A stretch of 64,000 nt of DNA from Xestospongia muta (lineage: Eukaryota > Porifera > Demospongiae > Haplosclerida > Petrosiidae). The stretch lies in contig OY848917.1 in NCBI GenBank assembly GCA_963693285.1, positions 4,516,618-4,580,617 on the forward strand, given 5' to 3'. The notes beneath the pieces are model-generated. The model saw nothing but the letters and a program-made list of their open reading frames with translations. It searched no databases and was not told the origin of the DNA. The position numbers and the translations under genes were made by a program. Below are positions 34,737 to 47,175 of this stretch, one piece after another; position 1 is the first letter of the stretch, and each line of letters opens with the position of its first letter.

Positions 34737-37700
34737 TTAGTTCACATTCACTTCTTCTGCTATTTTCAGCAAATCCCCAACTTCTGCATATTTCTTCATA
34801 TTTTCCATTAACCATGGTCCATACTGAATATACTGAATTTCACTGGATGATTCATCACTACAACTAGGTAAGGATCGAGGTACCATGGCACTAAAACCAG
34901 GCTCAAAAAAGAATGGCAAGCTATATCGGTCACCACCAGTCTCAATAACACGATGTTTTGTAGCCTTCACTTTCCACCCAGTTGACTCTGCAAGCATTTT
35001 TCCCAAGTTAACTATGAAGGATCCAGGTCTTGGAGCAACATTGAACCAGCTACCATCACTCAGTAAAATCTGAAGACCTTGTGACAAAATAAAATATTAA
35101 AACAGATCTGGACAAATGTTATAGGTTATAAACAACTAATCACATAATATTGGAACAAAGTTAATTCTGAATAGCAGATTTTAGTTGCACCTGCTGATGA
35201 GATCTGTGGTAAGAAGATATCATTTCATTAGGACCTGTTGCTGTTGTTTGATTGGGTATCTCTAAGGACTCTTGTTATGACACTTGAGTAATTATCATAT
35301 TCTATAAAACGTTTGATTTATTCATAATCTTTAGTGTTGGTTATTAAGATAAAACAAAGTTTGTACAGACGTTATTATAAAATGTTGTTTACATTATGTG
35401 TTATCTTACTACTGGAGATTATTTGTACTGTAATAACTTCTAAAAATTTTGCCATTTTAATGTTTTGAAGGAAGTACCTTTTCAATATAAATTTTAGAGG
35501 TAAAAGTTTCAGTTTTGGGCTGGGCAATGATTAATTTGATAAAGTCAGAGATAATACTAACAAACGTTATCTGGCCATGGAGCTTTAGCCATGACTCCAT
35601 AAGTTAACTTTGTTGTTTAAGTAAAGGTTTGTGATGAAATTAGAATAATATTGGATTAAAATTTCACGGGCAAATTTATAGAGTTAATATGGAATTAAAT
35701 TGTAAAATAATTATTCATTTTTGATTTTAGAGCAATGAAATTTTAGAAGAATGATGGTATATATATACTTATGTTAATCTAGCTCTATTATATAAAGTAG
35801 GATGACAGAAACAATAGCTTATAGGTAAATGACATGATGAGATGATCAACATACTTTATTGTCATTTACAATTACCTGTGTAATGAAAGGTCACCAAAAA
35901 TGTAACATATACATTGTCAGCATGTGTCTCACACACAACAATTTGTCCATCTTCAATAGCTGAGGGTGGAGTGGCAAAGTCACGAGGAGGATAATGTTGA
36001 GGACGTAAGGTTGATAAAGTGCTAGGTATAAACAAGTGATCAAAGTATGTCTCTGGCAAACTAAGCCCCATAGCAAAGAGATGTAAGAATTCAATAGAGA
36101 CATCCATCATTAACCTATAATAATTAATAGATCATTACTAATGTACTTTAAATTGTGCTCTATTGGTACATATAAAGTTATTAATACAACAAAGCCTTAG
36201 AATGTCATAATAGGGAGGAGTCTAGAAACAGGTCTCCTTCTATTTTATGTTTTACAATCATGTTCAAGATATTATGACAAACATAATTATGATTAGTGAT
36301 TGTATTGTCTTTACAGACACTTCTACCAAATAACACATGTGACATATAATTCCTCCATGACATGAGTTTGCATTAGTGCAGATATTTGTGGGTACAATCT
36401 ACACTAGTGTAAAAATAATGTCCATATAGGACTGTTTGTGTTAGTACAAACTGTCCTCTCTCAATACAAAGTGTCTCCAGGGGAGACACTTTGTAATGTG
36501 CAAACTGTCTCCTAAATGACAATGGATGCAACAACATTGTAGAAAACTAAAAAAAGGGCACTTCTCATTTTAATGACTGTATAAAATGTAATGGCCATGT
36601 TAGAAACAGCTACCAGTCTAAACAAACAGTACTAGGCAAAAGAGTTATATTAAATGAATGTAATCTATGTATATTTACAAAATTATCACAATATCAGTCA
36701 TTATGTGCTGACAAAGGTATAGAGAGTCTACTTGCTAAGATAAATATTAAATCTACATATTATTGACATGAATTTGTAAGCAGCATGTGCTTATTTTGCA
36801 TATATTATATATTATATACATGTATTGTAGTTCATCTAAAAATTTGCCATGATAGTTACCTATTAATCTTAAAGATGAATTAAGGAGGTCAGTTAAGGCT
36901 GATTCACACTACACACATAAAGCATTGCGTTATGACCAGAAGTGCCTACAAACAAACGAGCATGTGCTATGTAACGTAAGAGTAGAAATATTTTCTACTC
37001 TTGCGTTACGTTACATGTCATTGTTGGTTTGTAGACACTTCCGGTTGTAACGCAATGCTCTATGTGTGTAGTGTGAATCAGCTAGCCTTTACACAGAATA
37101 CCTTCTCCTTTCTAATTCTTTCGCAGGGTGTTATGATCTACTAGTGAATATAAAGTGGCCTCAAGGACTTGGAAATAAATTTGTGGTGGGTTCCAAGCAT
37201 ACATATGTGTGTGAAAGAAAGGGCTAGCTGTCTCTCTTACATGGCTCATTGAGTCTACCATTGCACTAAGATTTACTACACATGCAACCCAAGTTATTGA
37301 GGCATCTGCCGAAATAAGAGTTTTATTTTCCAGTCAAATAAATAGAGGCACTTAACATGTATATGTAAGAATATAATTCTTATTTTGAAATAAAAGATAC
37401 ATAAGTTTAAAGAAACTATGTACAGTTACGAGTATACATCTAATAAAGCTGAACTGCAGAGTTTACAGGCACAATTTGTATTTAGTTGGTAATTCATCTA
37501 ATCAGGTACAATTAGTACTAGTATAAGAGATATTCTACAATAGTGGAAATTGTTCAGAGAGGGACTGTTTGCACTTTGATATGAATTTATGAATTTAATA
37601 GTTATTTTAGTAGATAAGAGCTGTACCTGTAGTGGATGATCATTTTTTCTTTGAATAAGGCATACTTTTGTCTTTCATTCTCATCATCTTCTGGACTTGG

Positions 37701-38084
37701 TTGGGGCCATACATTATGTTCAGTTAGTGGATAACCACGAATAAACTCTTCATGATCCTCCTTAAATCCTGGAAAAGTGGTTTCATCTTGTCCAAACTCT
37801 ATTCCTTCTTTATATGAACTGTAGTCTTTGTCCAAACCAAAGTATCCTCTGTAAACGACTTTACTAGTTTTATTGTACATTCTTCTGGCAACTTCCATTT
37901 TCTTATTATAAGGAAGATTGAAAAACCACTTATTCAACTCAAGTAACTCTTCTTCGACGCATCTGTCATAACCAGGAACATTATCCAGGTAAAGGAAACC
38001 CACAGTCTCCATAATTTCAATGAGTTTGCGTGCATTCTCCTCTCTATTTGGTGAAGAAAAGTCTACAATTGGGAGAGACTGCAT
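34737..38084 (-). CDS. 2-oxoglutarate/Fe(II) dioxygenase, isopenicillin-N-synthase-like, copy A
   Basis: Exons 37627-38084, 35876-36114, 34737-35077; 1038 bases, 345 residues, the usual family length. The N-terminal module opens MQSLPIVDFSS and contains GFLYLDNV. The metal site is H217-x-D219 (CETHADNVYVTFL) and H274 (ATKHRVIE). The 2-oxoglutarate-binding R-x-S is R283/S285 (DRYSLPFFFEP). The substrate is unknown; in this family oxygenation is coupled to 2-oxoglutarate decarboxylation. Exon 1 joins directly to exon 2 (IIHYR-LMMDVS), which fits the family alignment, so the conserved-looking open stretch inside intron 1 is not an exon. Copy B is a recent tandem duplicate. No signal peptide; probably cytosolic. 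Confidence 0.9.
36468..36492. repeat. Hairpin in copy A intron 1
   Basis: AAAGTGTCTCC (36468-36478) and GGAGACACTTT (36482-36492) form a perfect 11-base stem. The copy B equivalent (near 42035-42060) has the same structure slightly decayed, beside a second 12-base stem ACAGTTTGT/ACAAACTGT near 41997-42022. Confidence 0.8.
36896..37087. mobile_element. Palindromic MITE in copy A intron 1
   Basis: The two halves are near-perfect inverted repeats: GCTGATTCACACTACACACA at the left end pairs with TGTGTGTAGTGTGAATCAGC at the right, and the centre reads agtagaaatattttctact. The matching place in copy B (about 42447, gaggtcatttacacagaata) lacks it, so it inserted after the duplication. The flanks TTA and TTT may be a 3-base target duplication. 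Superfamily not certain. Confidence 0.85.
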
Positions 38085-38257
38085 AATATAACTCTACTTA
38101 TGGGCGTTCTAATAATAAGCCACACCCCTACTTTACTATAATTATATCTATTCTTTTCTGTTCTGTAAAATAGTGACGAAGGAAACTTAGTCAATGAGTA
38201 CACAAAATTATTATATATTACAGCCAACGGGTAGATGAAGCGGAAAGACACGTCTCC

Positions 38258-38335
38258 TGTAAGTCCGTATCATAGGAAAATAGTACTAATTTTATCATCT
38301 GTAAAATTAATGGTAAATTACAAGAAGAGTTGAAC
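38258..38335 (-). pseudogene. Decayed 5' fragment of the 7TM receptor
   Basis: The + strand text ctcctgtaagtccgtatcat...tttatcatctgtaaa...ttacaagaag aligns, at roughly 75%, with the first ~75 coding bases of the downstream receptors (about 51426-51505). Frame and start codon are lost. The same fragment recurs at about 46262-46340 and 49537-49615. Confidence 0.6.
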
Positions 38336-38909
38336 CTAAAAAGAAGTTATTTCAATGACTTTGTAACTCTTGTAGCTTTTACGAATCACCATGTTAGAGG
38401 ACAAATTAAGGTAGTATTATTGTTGGTCTTCTTGTTGACAGCTTCTTGAACACAGGAATATGAGGGTTCCATATTGTCCACATGCAGTGTCTTCTGCAGA
38501 TATAGGTTTCATAATTTAGTGTAAAATTATTATATATAATATATATAACTTTACTGTTCAGAAAAAAACCATCCTTTAATGTGAAATTAATAGAGTTATG
38601 TTCCAAGGTTTAGGGTTTAAGATCTAGTGTATAGCATTAATATCATATTGAAGTATATATTGTGTTTTCTGCTGGGGCTGTAGTTAAATTTGAATATAAG
38701 ACAGGCCAATTTAGTGACTTTACCTGGTTTGATATGTTGCTCTTGATACTCAATTTAGGAAACTTGATGCCTAAGCTGAGTTCACTATTAATCTTATGTG
38801 GCCAGATGTCTGGATAAGCTACTGTTAACGTTTATTGTATTCATGATATTGGCAAAAAACACTGGTGTTGCTATTATGGCTATGATGACTCCCAGTACAT
38901 TATCACTTA

Positions 38910-38988
38910 AATATGTCCATTACAATAATCATAACACTGGTAAGAGTAGTTATGCTGACATAAATTTGCATATGATCCTTGTGTACGC
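38910..38988. repeat. Direct repeat flanking dioxygenase copy A (right)
   Basis: Partner of 34229-34306; see that entry. Confidence 0.75.
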
Positions 38989-40254
38989 TTGACTAGCATC
39001 TGGCCATAGTACACGTGCCACTTAATAGAATAACTGAATAATGACTTGATCCACTCAAACTTTTATCTCTCTATAATCCAATTAGTTCTCACTGCACCAA
39101 GAAACAATATCTTACTTGATGAATTTCTTGATACCATATGTAAAATAGTAATGTACTTATCCTACTTCAATATCACTTAAGGGATCTTTGTTCCTTTGTT
39201 ATATCTATGTGCTTCTTTCACTTCTTGTTTAATCCACTTCCATTTTAGATCTTTTCTTTGTCTGTTGACAAACATGTCTTCTTCAATACAGAGGAGTACT
39301 ATAATGAAATAGTCAACCCTTTTGTTGACTTGAAAATTAAGGTAAGCTTGGTTGTATTTAAGCTCATTATGAATGCTGTATAATATATAGTTGATCAATT
39401 GTATTTATGGTGCATGTAATAACTGTTGTTCTTTGCTTTTCGGCAGATTTCCATGACAAACATTCATCCCTGTAATCAAAGTCTAATAACATCATCCCTA
39501 GTATGTGTTTATTATGTTAGTAACTTTAGTGATAGCATTGTTACTAAGTTGGTCAGTATGTTGTGATTCATATTGACATAACAAATTAGTTGAATGATAA
39601 AAGCTGTTCTCACTATATATAACTACGCAAACATCAATCAATTAGACAATAAAAATAAGAATTTCACTTCATATCATCAACACTTTGTACTTTCATTAAA
39701 TAACCATTGACATCTGTTGTTCTAGAAAAAGAATTGTTGTATAAAGAACAAATGTGTTCCTTCCCATCATTATCATAATTATGTTAATTGATATTTCTCC
39801 AGTTCATCAATCGTTTTGTCTCTGTGTAAATTTGTCCAGTGTTGGTTGACACAGAGTACCTTGAAGATAGTTGAATGAAGCATTGAGGATACTGGTTTCG
39901 ATCAAAGAGAGCCATGTTAACCAGATAGCTTAAAGTGAAATCTACACACGTATAAATTTCCATCGTATCAGTGCGAAAAAGTTCAGCAATTAAGAAGGGG
40001 TTAAATATATTTTCATTTAACTATTTCCGACAATTACGATCTCTGCTATTGCAATTACAACTCCTGTAGTCTCTTTTAGATGTTAGAGTAATATTATCTA
40101 CAATCGAAGTTGAATATGTCCATTAAAGTTTATAGAGCTATAAATATAGAATTAATATTCTCAAGTGTTTTAAACAGCTAATATGTAAATTATACATTAT
40201 AAAAAGCAAATAAGCAAAATTAAATACAACATTTACTATACTTTATAAAGGTAC

Positions 40255-43200
40255 TTAGTTCACTTTCACTTCTTCTGCTATTTTATACAAATCCCCAAAT
40301 TCAGCAAATTTCTTCGTACTTTCCATTAACCACGGTCCATACTGAATATACTGAATTTCACTGGATGATTCATCACTACAACTAGGTAAGGATCGAGGTA
40401 CCATGGCACTAAAACCAGGCTCAAAAAAGAATGGCAAGCTATATCGGTCACCACCAGTCTCAATAACACGATGTTTTGTAGCCTTCATTTTCCACCCAGT
40501 TGACTCTGCAAGCAATTTTCCCAAGTTAACTATGAATGATCCAGGTCTTGGAGCAACATTGAACCAGCTATCATCACTCAGTAAAACCTGAAGACCTTGT
40601 GACAAAATAAAATTTAAAAACAGATCTGGACAAATGTTATAGGTTATAAACAACTAATCACATAATATTGGAACAAAGTTAATTCTGAATGACATTTTTA
40701 GCTGTACCTGCTGATGAGATCTCCAGTAAGAAGATATCTTTTCATTAAGACCTGTTGCTGTTGTTTGATTGGGTATTTCTAAGGGCTTCTTTATAACATT
40801 TAAGCAATTGTCATATTCTATAAAATGTTTTGATTTATTCATATCTTTAGTGTTGGTTATTAAGATAAACAAAGTTTGTACAGACTTTATTAGAAAAATG
40901 TTGTTTATATTATATGCTATCTTGCTACTGAAGATTACTTGTACTGTAATAACTTCTAAAAATTTTGCCATTTTAATGTTTTGAAGGAAGTACCTTTTCA
41001 ATATAAATTTTAGAGGTAAAAGTTTCAGTTTTGGGCTGGGCAATGATTAATTTGATAAAGTTAGAGGTAATACTAACAAACGTTATCTGGCCATGGAGCT
41101 TTAGTCATGACTCCACAAGTTAACTATGTTGTTTAAGTAAAGGTTTGTGGTGAAATTAAATTAGAATATTGGATTAAAATTTCATGGGCAAATTTATAGA
41201 GTTAATATGGAATTAAATTGTAAAATAATTATTCATTTTTGATTTTAGAGTAATGAAATTTTAGAAGAATTATGGTATATACTTATGTTAATCTAGCTCT
41301 ATTATATAAAGTACACTGACAGAAACAATAGCTTATAGGTAAATGACATGATGAGATGATCAACATACTTTATTGTCAATAAAAATTACCTGTGTATTGA
41401 AAGGTCACCAAAAATGTAACATATGCACTGTCAACATGTGTCCCACACACAACAATTTGTCCATCTTCAATAGCTGAGGGTGGAGTGGCAAAGTCACGAG
41501 GAGGATAATGTTGAGGACGTAAGGTTGATAAAGTGCTAGGTATAAACAAGTGATCAAAGTATGTCTCTGGCAAACTAAGCCCCATTGCAAAGAGATGTAA
41601 GAATTCAATAGAGACATCCATCATTAACCTATAATAATTAATAGATCATTACTAATGTACTTTAAATTGTGCTCTATTGGTACATATAAAGTTATTAATA
41701 CAACAAAGCCTTAGGATGTCATAATAGGGAGGAGTCTAGAAACAGGTCTCCTTCTATTTTATGTTTTACAATCATGTTCAAGATATTATGACAAACATAA
41801 TTATGATTAGTGATTGTATTGTCTTTTACAGGCATTAATATCAAATAATGCTCGAATGCAACATATAATTTACCAATGACATTAGTGTTCATAAGGAGCT
41901 AGACATGTCATAGAAAATTTGCTCTCAAAACATTCTTCATTAGTGCAGATATTTGTAGGTACAATCTACATTAGTATAAAAATAATGTCCATATAGGACA
42001 GTTTGTGTTAGTACAAACTGTCCTCTCTCAATAAAAAGTGTCTCCAGGGGAGACACTCTGTAATGTACATGTACAAACTGTTTCCTGATAGTGGATATGA
42101 CATTTTACTCAACAACATTATTAAAACTAAAAAAGGGTACTTCTCATTTTAATGACTGTATAAAATGTAATGGCCATGTTTGAAACAGCTACCAGTCTAA
42201 TATAAAATAAATGCAATCTACTTAGGAAATTATCACAAAATTAGTCATTATGTGCTAATAAAGAAAGGTATAGAGAGTCTACTTGGCACTATAATATTAA
42301 ATCTATGTACTATAGACATGAATCTATAAGCAGCATGAGCTCATTTGTATATATTATTATATATTATATATATATACTATATTTCATCTAAAAGTTTGCC
42401 ATGATAGGTGGTTGCCTAGTAACCTTAAAAATGAATTAAAGAGGTCATTTACACAGAATACCTTCTCCTTTCTAATTCTTTTGGAGAGTGCTATCATCTG
42501 ATCTACTAGCGAATGTAAAGTGGCCTCAAGGACTTGGAAATAAATTTGTGGTTGGTTCCAAGTATACATAAGTGTGTGAAAGAAAGGGCTCTACATGGTT
42601 CTTTGAGTCTACCATTGTACTAAGATTTACTACACAGGCAACCCAAGTTATTGAGGCACCTGCCGAAATAAGAGTTTTATTTTCCAGTACATAAGTTTAA
42701 AGGAATTACATACAGTATACATTATTATATATACATCTAAAGCTGAACTGCAAAGTTTACAGGCACAATTTTTATTTAGTTGGTAATTCATTTGTTCATG
42801 TCAATAAGGAGGCATTTTAAATTAATCAGGTACAATTAGTACTAATATAAGAGATATTCTACATTAGTGGAAATTGTTCGAAGTGGGACTGTTTGCACTT
42901 TGATACATTTATAAACTTAATAGTTATGTTAGTAGATAAGGGTTACCTGTAGTGGATGATCATTTTTTCTTTGAATAAGGCATACTTTTGTCTTTCATTA
43001 TCATCATCTTCTGGACTTGGTTGGGGCCATACATTATGCTCAGTTAGTGGATAACCACGAATAAACTCTTCACGATCCTCCTTAAATCCTGGAAAAGTGG
43101 TTTCATCTTGACCAAACTCTATTCCTTCTTTATACGAACTGTAATCTTTGTCCAAACCAAAGTATCCTCTGTAAACAACTTTACTAGTTTTATTGTACAT

Positions 43201-43404
43201 TCTTCTGGCAACTTCCATTTTCTTATTATAAGGAAGATTGAAAAACCACTTATTCAACTCAAGTAACTCTTCTTCGACGTGTCTGTCATAACCAGGAACA
43301 TTATCCAGGTAAAGGAAACCCACAGTCTCCATAATTTCAATGAGTTTGCGTGCATTCTCCTCTCTATTTGGTGAAGAAAAGTCTACAACTGGGAGAGACT
43401 GCAT
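40255..43404 (-). CDS. 2-oxoglutarate/Fe(II) dioxygenase, isopenicillin-N-synthase-like, copy B
   Basis: Exons 42947-43404, 41390-41628, 40255-40595: exon sizes (458, 239, 341) identical to copy A, 345 residues. All ligands are kept: CGTHVDSAYVTFL (H-x-D), ATKHRVIE and DRYSLPFFFEP. The start is placed at MQSLPVVDF because it aligns with copy A; an in-frame ATG four codons upstream exists only here. Protein differences from copy A are few and mostly conservative, with a cluster in the last 25 residues (ESTKKFAEFGDLYKI against ENMKKYAEVGDLLKI) and near the metal site. Its upstream DNA differs from that of copy A and carries a duplicated DR1/E-box block, so regulation may differ. Confidence 0.9.
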
Positions 43405-44469
43405 AATATAGAGCATATGTAGGTGCGGCTGATTATACTTTTGGGCGTCTAATAATATGCCATTGGCAGTTAATTAATACCTAGATTATAATATTCATTC
43501 CGTAAAATATTAGAATCCGTTATGAAGCGAGATGACAATGAACTTTGACCTCACGTGACGACACGTTTTTGGTTGTTGATGAATCCTGTTATGCAGCGAG
43601 ATGACAATGAACTTTGACCTCACGTGACGACAAAAGTAGGCAGGACTGACTGACTGATATCTATTATCACTTTTATTACTATAACGATTGTTGTCCTGGT
43701 GTCTTGCACAGAAATTAAAGTTTTGCCTATAAGTGATCAGTATATCCTAGGTTTGCATTATCACTTATTAAGCCAGTTTATTCATTGTTTTGTTATTGCT
43801 TTATGTCTAATAGTATTTATATTTTGTTTAAACTTTTGTTGATTTCTTTATTTCTTTGAGTACATTTAAGCAGGACTTACATAGAAAGTTTAAACGTATT
43901 CAAAGAAATAAACAAATCAACAGAAGTACTAGTTTAAGCAAAATGTGAAAGCTATAACAATATATCTCAATAAAGATTATTACATATTCAGTCCATAATC
44001 TCTTTGATTTATTATCATTCCAACATCTATAGTATTATTTGCCAGTGTTACTTAATTTGTTAACTCAACCTGGGGCATTTGTAATCATTAATTTAGATGT
44101 ATTTATGTTACCAGTTCATCTATTAACAAGTTTTGAATATGGAATTTCAACATGGCAAAAGAACGCCAGTGTTGCTATTATATGGCTGTAATGGCTCCCA
44201 GTACACTACCACTTAGAGGAAATGAAATGTTTTCTTTATTGGTTAATGAGAATCAAAATATTAATAGTTATTAGGATAAGCTTGATGTGAAAGTGACAGA
44301 TCAGTTTTATTTGCAATCATGTACAGAAAGTAACATAACAGAAATATTGAATTAATGAGTCTGTATAGTGCAAGAGATTTGTATACTGAAAATAGAATCC
44401 ATGGCTGAATAACATGCGATTTTAAAGTTATAGCAACAAGCCTTATTGTCTGTGTCATAAACTATATGA
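43405..44469. other. Intergenic between dioxygenase B and receptor 1
   Basis: Contains the DR1/E-box tandem repeat (43513-43632). From about 44140 it holds receptor-unit sequence shared with 46860 and 50130 (ttgctattatatggct). No gene seen. Confidence 0.6.
43513..43632. promoter_or_regulatory. Duplicated DR1 + E-box block upstream of dioxygenase B
   Basis: A ~51-base unit occurs twice, 69 bases apart. Each copy contains TGAACTTTGACCT (43539-43551 and 43608-43620), the reverse complement of a DR1 nuclear-receptor element (AGGTCA-A-AGTTCA). Each is followed immediately by CACGTG (43552-43557, 43621-43626). It begins about 110 bases upstream of the copy B ATG. DR1 is the site class of HNF4/RXR-type receptors; sponge nuclear receptors are HNF4-related. 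Binding is inferred. Confidence 0.55.
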
Positions 44470-45525
44470 TCAGTTAATAATAACAAAACCAGCACTATCA
44501 AGCTCACTTTCTCTGGGTAGTACAGTGCTTGTAGTAGCAGCAGTTGAGACTTCTTTAACTTCCTGTTGTTGCACCAAATTTGTTGTTAACCTTCTCCATT
44601 CAGAACATTTAGATATGAGAATGTGAATAATTAAAGCTATCCCAGCAGCACAACTCATAGCAGGAATGCAAAATGCAGTAGCTAAGAATAATAGATAGTT
44701 GGACTTTTTTGATACAGCTTCATACAAACGATTTAATAACGGTATTACAATGAGTAGACAAAATATAAGAGGATAAGCTAACAGAGGTAGAGCAAGATGT
44801 AAGACTCTTTTGTAATTGCTTAAGAGTGAATTCAGCAATGGCAGTGACTCATCTTTCTTCAAATTTAAGCATTTCTTAAAGTGTATCCTACAAATTAAGA
44901 CAAGTAATGTTCCTAAAACAAGCAAAGAAGCCAGTACTAACACTATAAAAGCAGGACCATACCAAACATAAAACTGTTCAAACTCTCCTTCAAGATATGT
45001 ACTTCTGTTACACGGATTTCTGTGGTTTTTAATCCAACACTATGGTCCAGCTCGGCCATAACTATCTGTAAATATTGGTATAGCTCCTATGATAGGTCCA
45101 ATGAGAACAGAAGATAATATACAAATTTTCTCCCATCTTTCCATGCTTTTAAACCACACAGAATACACGAAAACATGAACTGTTACCCACATGGTGAATG
45201 CAAGTTTCATCCAAGATGAAGATATAGTAATGAAAGCTACTGTAATACATAGTTTGTTGTAAACTGGAGAGTGGAATTCGAATTCACGATCATTATATGA
45301 CATTAGCTGGAGACTACGTGCAGTACCAAAGAAAAGCGCTGACAAAACCTGATACGTAGCCAATCTATATATAAATTTTTTATAGAGTTTGAAGAATAAC
45401 ACGAGTACTACAGCGAACAGGCAGATAAAGACAGATACAACTCCTGTAAGTCCATAAGTAAGCAAAATAGTCCTAATTTCACCATCTGAGAAAGATAAAT
45501 TACAAGGAGAGATTGATCCGCTCAT
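44470..45525 (-). pseudogene. 7TM receptor copy 1, interrupted by one stop codon
   Basis: A single-exon frame of 352 codons aligns end to end with receptor copies 2 and 3. The only lesion I find is at 45040-45042 (codon 162): TAG where both sisters have TGG, in the extracellular GPWCW motif before TM5. Everything downstream remains in frame and intact, so the lesion is young, and it could be a polymorphism or assembly error. The truncated product would hold about four membrane segments. Sequence otherwise closest to copy 3. Confidence 0.85.
45040..45042 (-). other. Premature stop in receptor copy 1 (TGG to TAG)
   Basis: Plus-strand caacacTATgg here against caacacCATgg at about 47749 and 51028. 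A single transition converts the Trp of the conserved WCW motif to a stop. Confidence 0.9.
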
Positions 45526-45734
45526 CGTAATGACTACTTCTTCATCGGAATGGGTGTGGTGTTAGCAAGTACTGTTTCCACGAGGTCAGACGGGAGTTTT
45601 CATTGTCTGATAAAATTCATGAGTTATATAATCAGGTCCTGATATATGTAATGTCATTACAGTTAGAGAATTAGTGACAGCCATTTATAAGATAAAGTAC
45701 AGTTCATAACCAATAGCAATATAGTTCAAAAGCA

Positions 45735-45762
45735 TGTATATATATATATATATATATATAGA
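45735..45762. repeat. (TA)n microsatellite of the receptor unit
   Basis: The TA tract lies at the same place in each unit (also about 49015-49035 and 51722-51754) and differs in length between them. Confidence 0.9.
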
Positions 45763-45792
45763 TTAGAGATGTCATGTAAGTCATTATAATTA

Positions 45793-46093
45793 TTAACAAC
45801 CATATGTTTCATCTTTGTCTGGCAAAGAACCCCACATTCCAGCTTTGCTATGTTGATAATGAAAATATCCTGGCATTCGGAATCTGATAACTTTAATTCG
45901 TTTTGATTGAGTTCTAAATACAGGTATAAATATAAAATGTATGTCATCTTGAGAAATGTAATCTTACTTCAATAGTATATCCCAGTCTTCTCCTCCCCAA
46001 TTAGTAGTGTATTTCTTTAAATTGAATCCACCAATTTTAGTCCAGTCACTTTTAAACAAAGCAAATTGTCCATATGCTGTATCAGACCAGTAA
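45793..46093 (-). pseudogene. Orphan exons 19-20 of the PA14/GalNAc-transferase gene, copy 1
   Basis: Carries the TKIGGFN...WGGEDWD exon and the final exon (RFRMPGYFHYQHSK), with splice sites, nearly identical to the intact gene at 51804-52105. The similarity stops abruptly within the first codons of exon 19, where unrelated unit sequence begins (gaccagtaa/tataactc). No upstream glycosyltransferase exons follow, so it cannot make the enzyme. Confidence 0.88.
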
Positions 46094-47175
46094 TATAACT
46101 CTACTTATGGGCGTTCTAATAATAAGCCACACCCCTACTTTACTATAATTATATATATTCTTTTTTGTTCTGTAAAATAGTGACGACCGCCAATAAAACT
46201 TAGTCAATGAGTACACAAAATTATGATATATTACAGCCAACAGGTAGGTGAACCGGTGAGACACGTCTCCTGTAAGTCCGTATCATAGGAAAATAGTACT
46301 AATTTTATCATCTGTAAATGGTAAATTACAAGAAGAGTTGAACCTAAAAAGAAGTTATTTCATTGACTTTGTAACTCTTGTAGCTTTCACGAATCACCGT
46401 GTTAGAGAACAAATGAAGGTAGTATTATTGTTGGTCTTCTTGTTGACAGCTTCTTGAACACAGGAGTATGAGGGTTTCCATATTGCAGTATCTTCTACAG
46501 ATAGGTTTCATAATTTAATGAAAAATTATTATATATAATACAGGTATATAAAACTTTATACTGTTCAAAAAAGCCATACTTTAATGTGAAATTAATACAG
46601 TTAGGTTCCAGGTTAGGGTTAGGGTCTAGTGTATAGCATTAATTTCATATTGAAGTATATATTGTGTTTTCTGCTGGGGCTGTATAGACAAAGCCTTTAT
46701 TGTTAAATTTGAATATATTCAGGCCAACTCAAATGACTTTACCTGATTTGATATGTTGCTCTTGATAGTCAATTTAGGAATCTTGCTGGCTGACCTGACT
46801 TCACTATTAGTCTTATGTGGCCAGATGTCTGGATAAGCTACTCTTTTTTATTGTGTTCATGATATTGGCAAAAGAACACCAGTGTTGCTATTATATGGCT
46901 GCAATGGCTCCCAGTACACTACCACTTAGAGGAAATGAAATGTTTTCTTTATTGGTTAATGAAAATCAAAATATTAATAGTTATCAGGATAAGCTTGATG
47001 TGAAAGTGACAGATCAGTTTTATTTGTAATCATGTACAGAAAGTAACATAACAGAAATATTGAATTAATGAGTCTGTATAGTGCAATTATACTGAAAATA
47101 CAATCTATGGCTGAATAACATGTGATTTTAAAGTTATAACAACAAACCTTTTTGTCTGTGTCATAAACTATATGA
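46094..47175. other. Receptor-unit spacer 1
   Basis: Begins with tataactctacttatgggcg, which also lies directly upstream of dioxygenase copy A (38090). Contains a decayed receptor 5' fragment (about 46262-46340). Nearly identical to 49368-50452. No intact gene. Confidence 0.7.

Larger units (their letters stand above)
38085..40254. other. Intergenic; degenerate repeat-unit sequence
   Basis: 38085-38990 is a diverged copy of sequence found at about 46094-46980 and 49368-50220, including a receptor 5' fragment. 38990-40080 shows no gene. 40085-40254 matches the 3' flank of copy A at 34555-34736. Confidence 0.65.

Noticed and set aside
34885..35073. Plus-strand frame antisense to dioxygenase exon 3 (also at 40403-40591)
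   Set aside because: Antisense shadow of a conserved exon.
42384..42585. An open stretch in intron 1 of dioxygenase B (MYTWNQPQIYFQVLEATL...), also present in copy A at about 37100-37225 but with a 5-base deletion that breaks its frame
   Set aside because: I first took it for a middle exon and the deletion for a frameshift lesion. Exon 1 joins exon 2 directly in phase and gives the continuous family alignment (IIHYR-LMMDVSIEFLHL), while including this stretch leaves exon 2 out of frame.
44261..44458. Short frames downstream of each receptor (also near 46974 and 50244)
   Set aside because: They lie in the 3' flank, are low in complexity, and persist only because the units are recent copies.
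45726..45947. Short minus-strand frame beginning MTYILYLYLYLEL, repeated in all three units
   Set aside because: It is a wrong-frame reading across the last glycosyltransferase exon; the correct frame reads RFRMPGYFHYQHSK.
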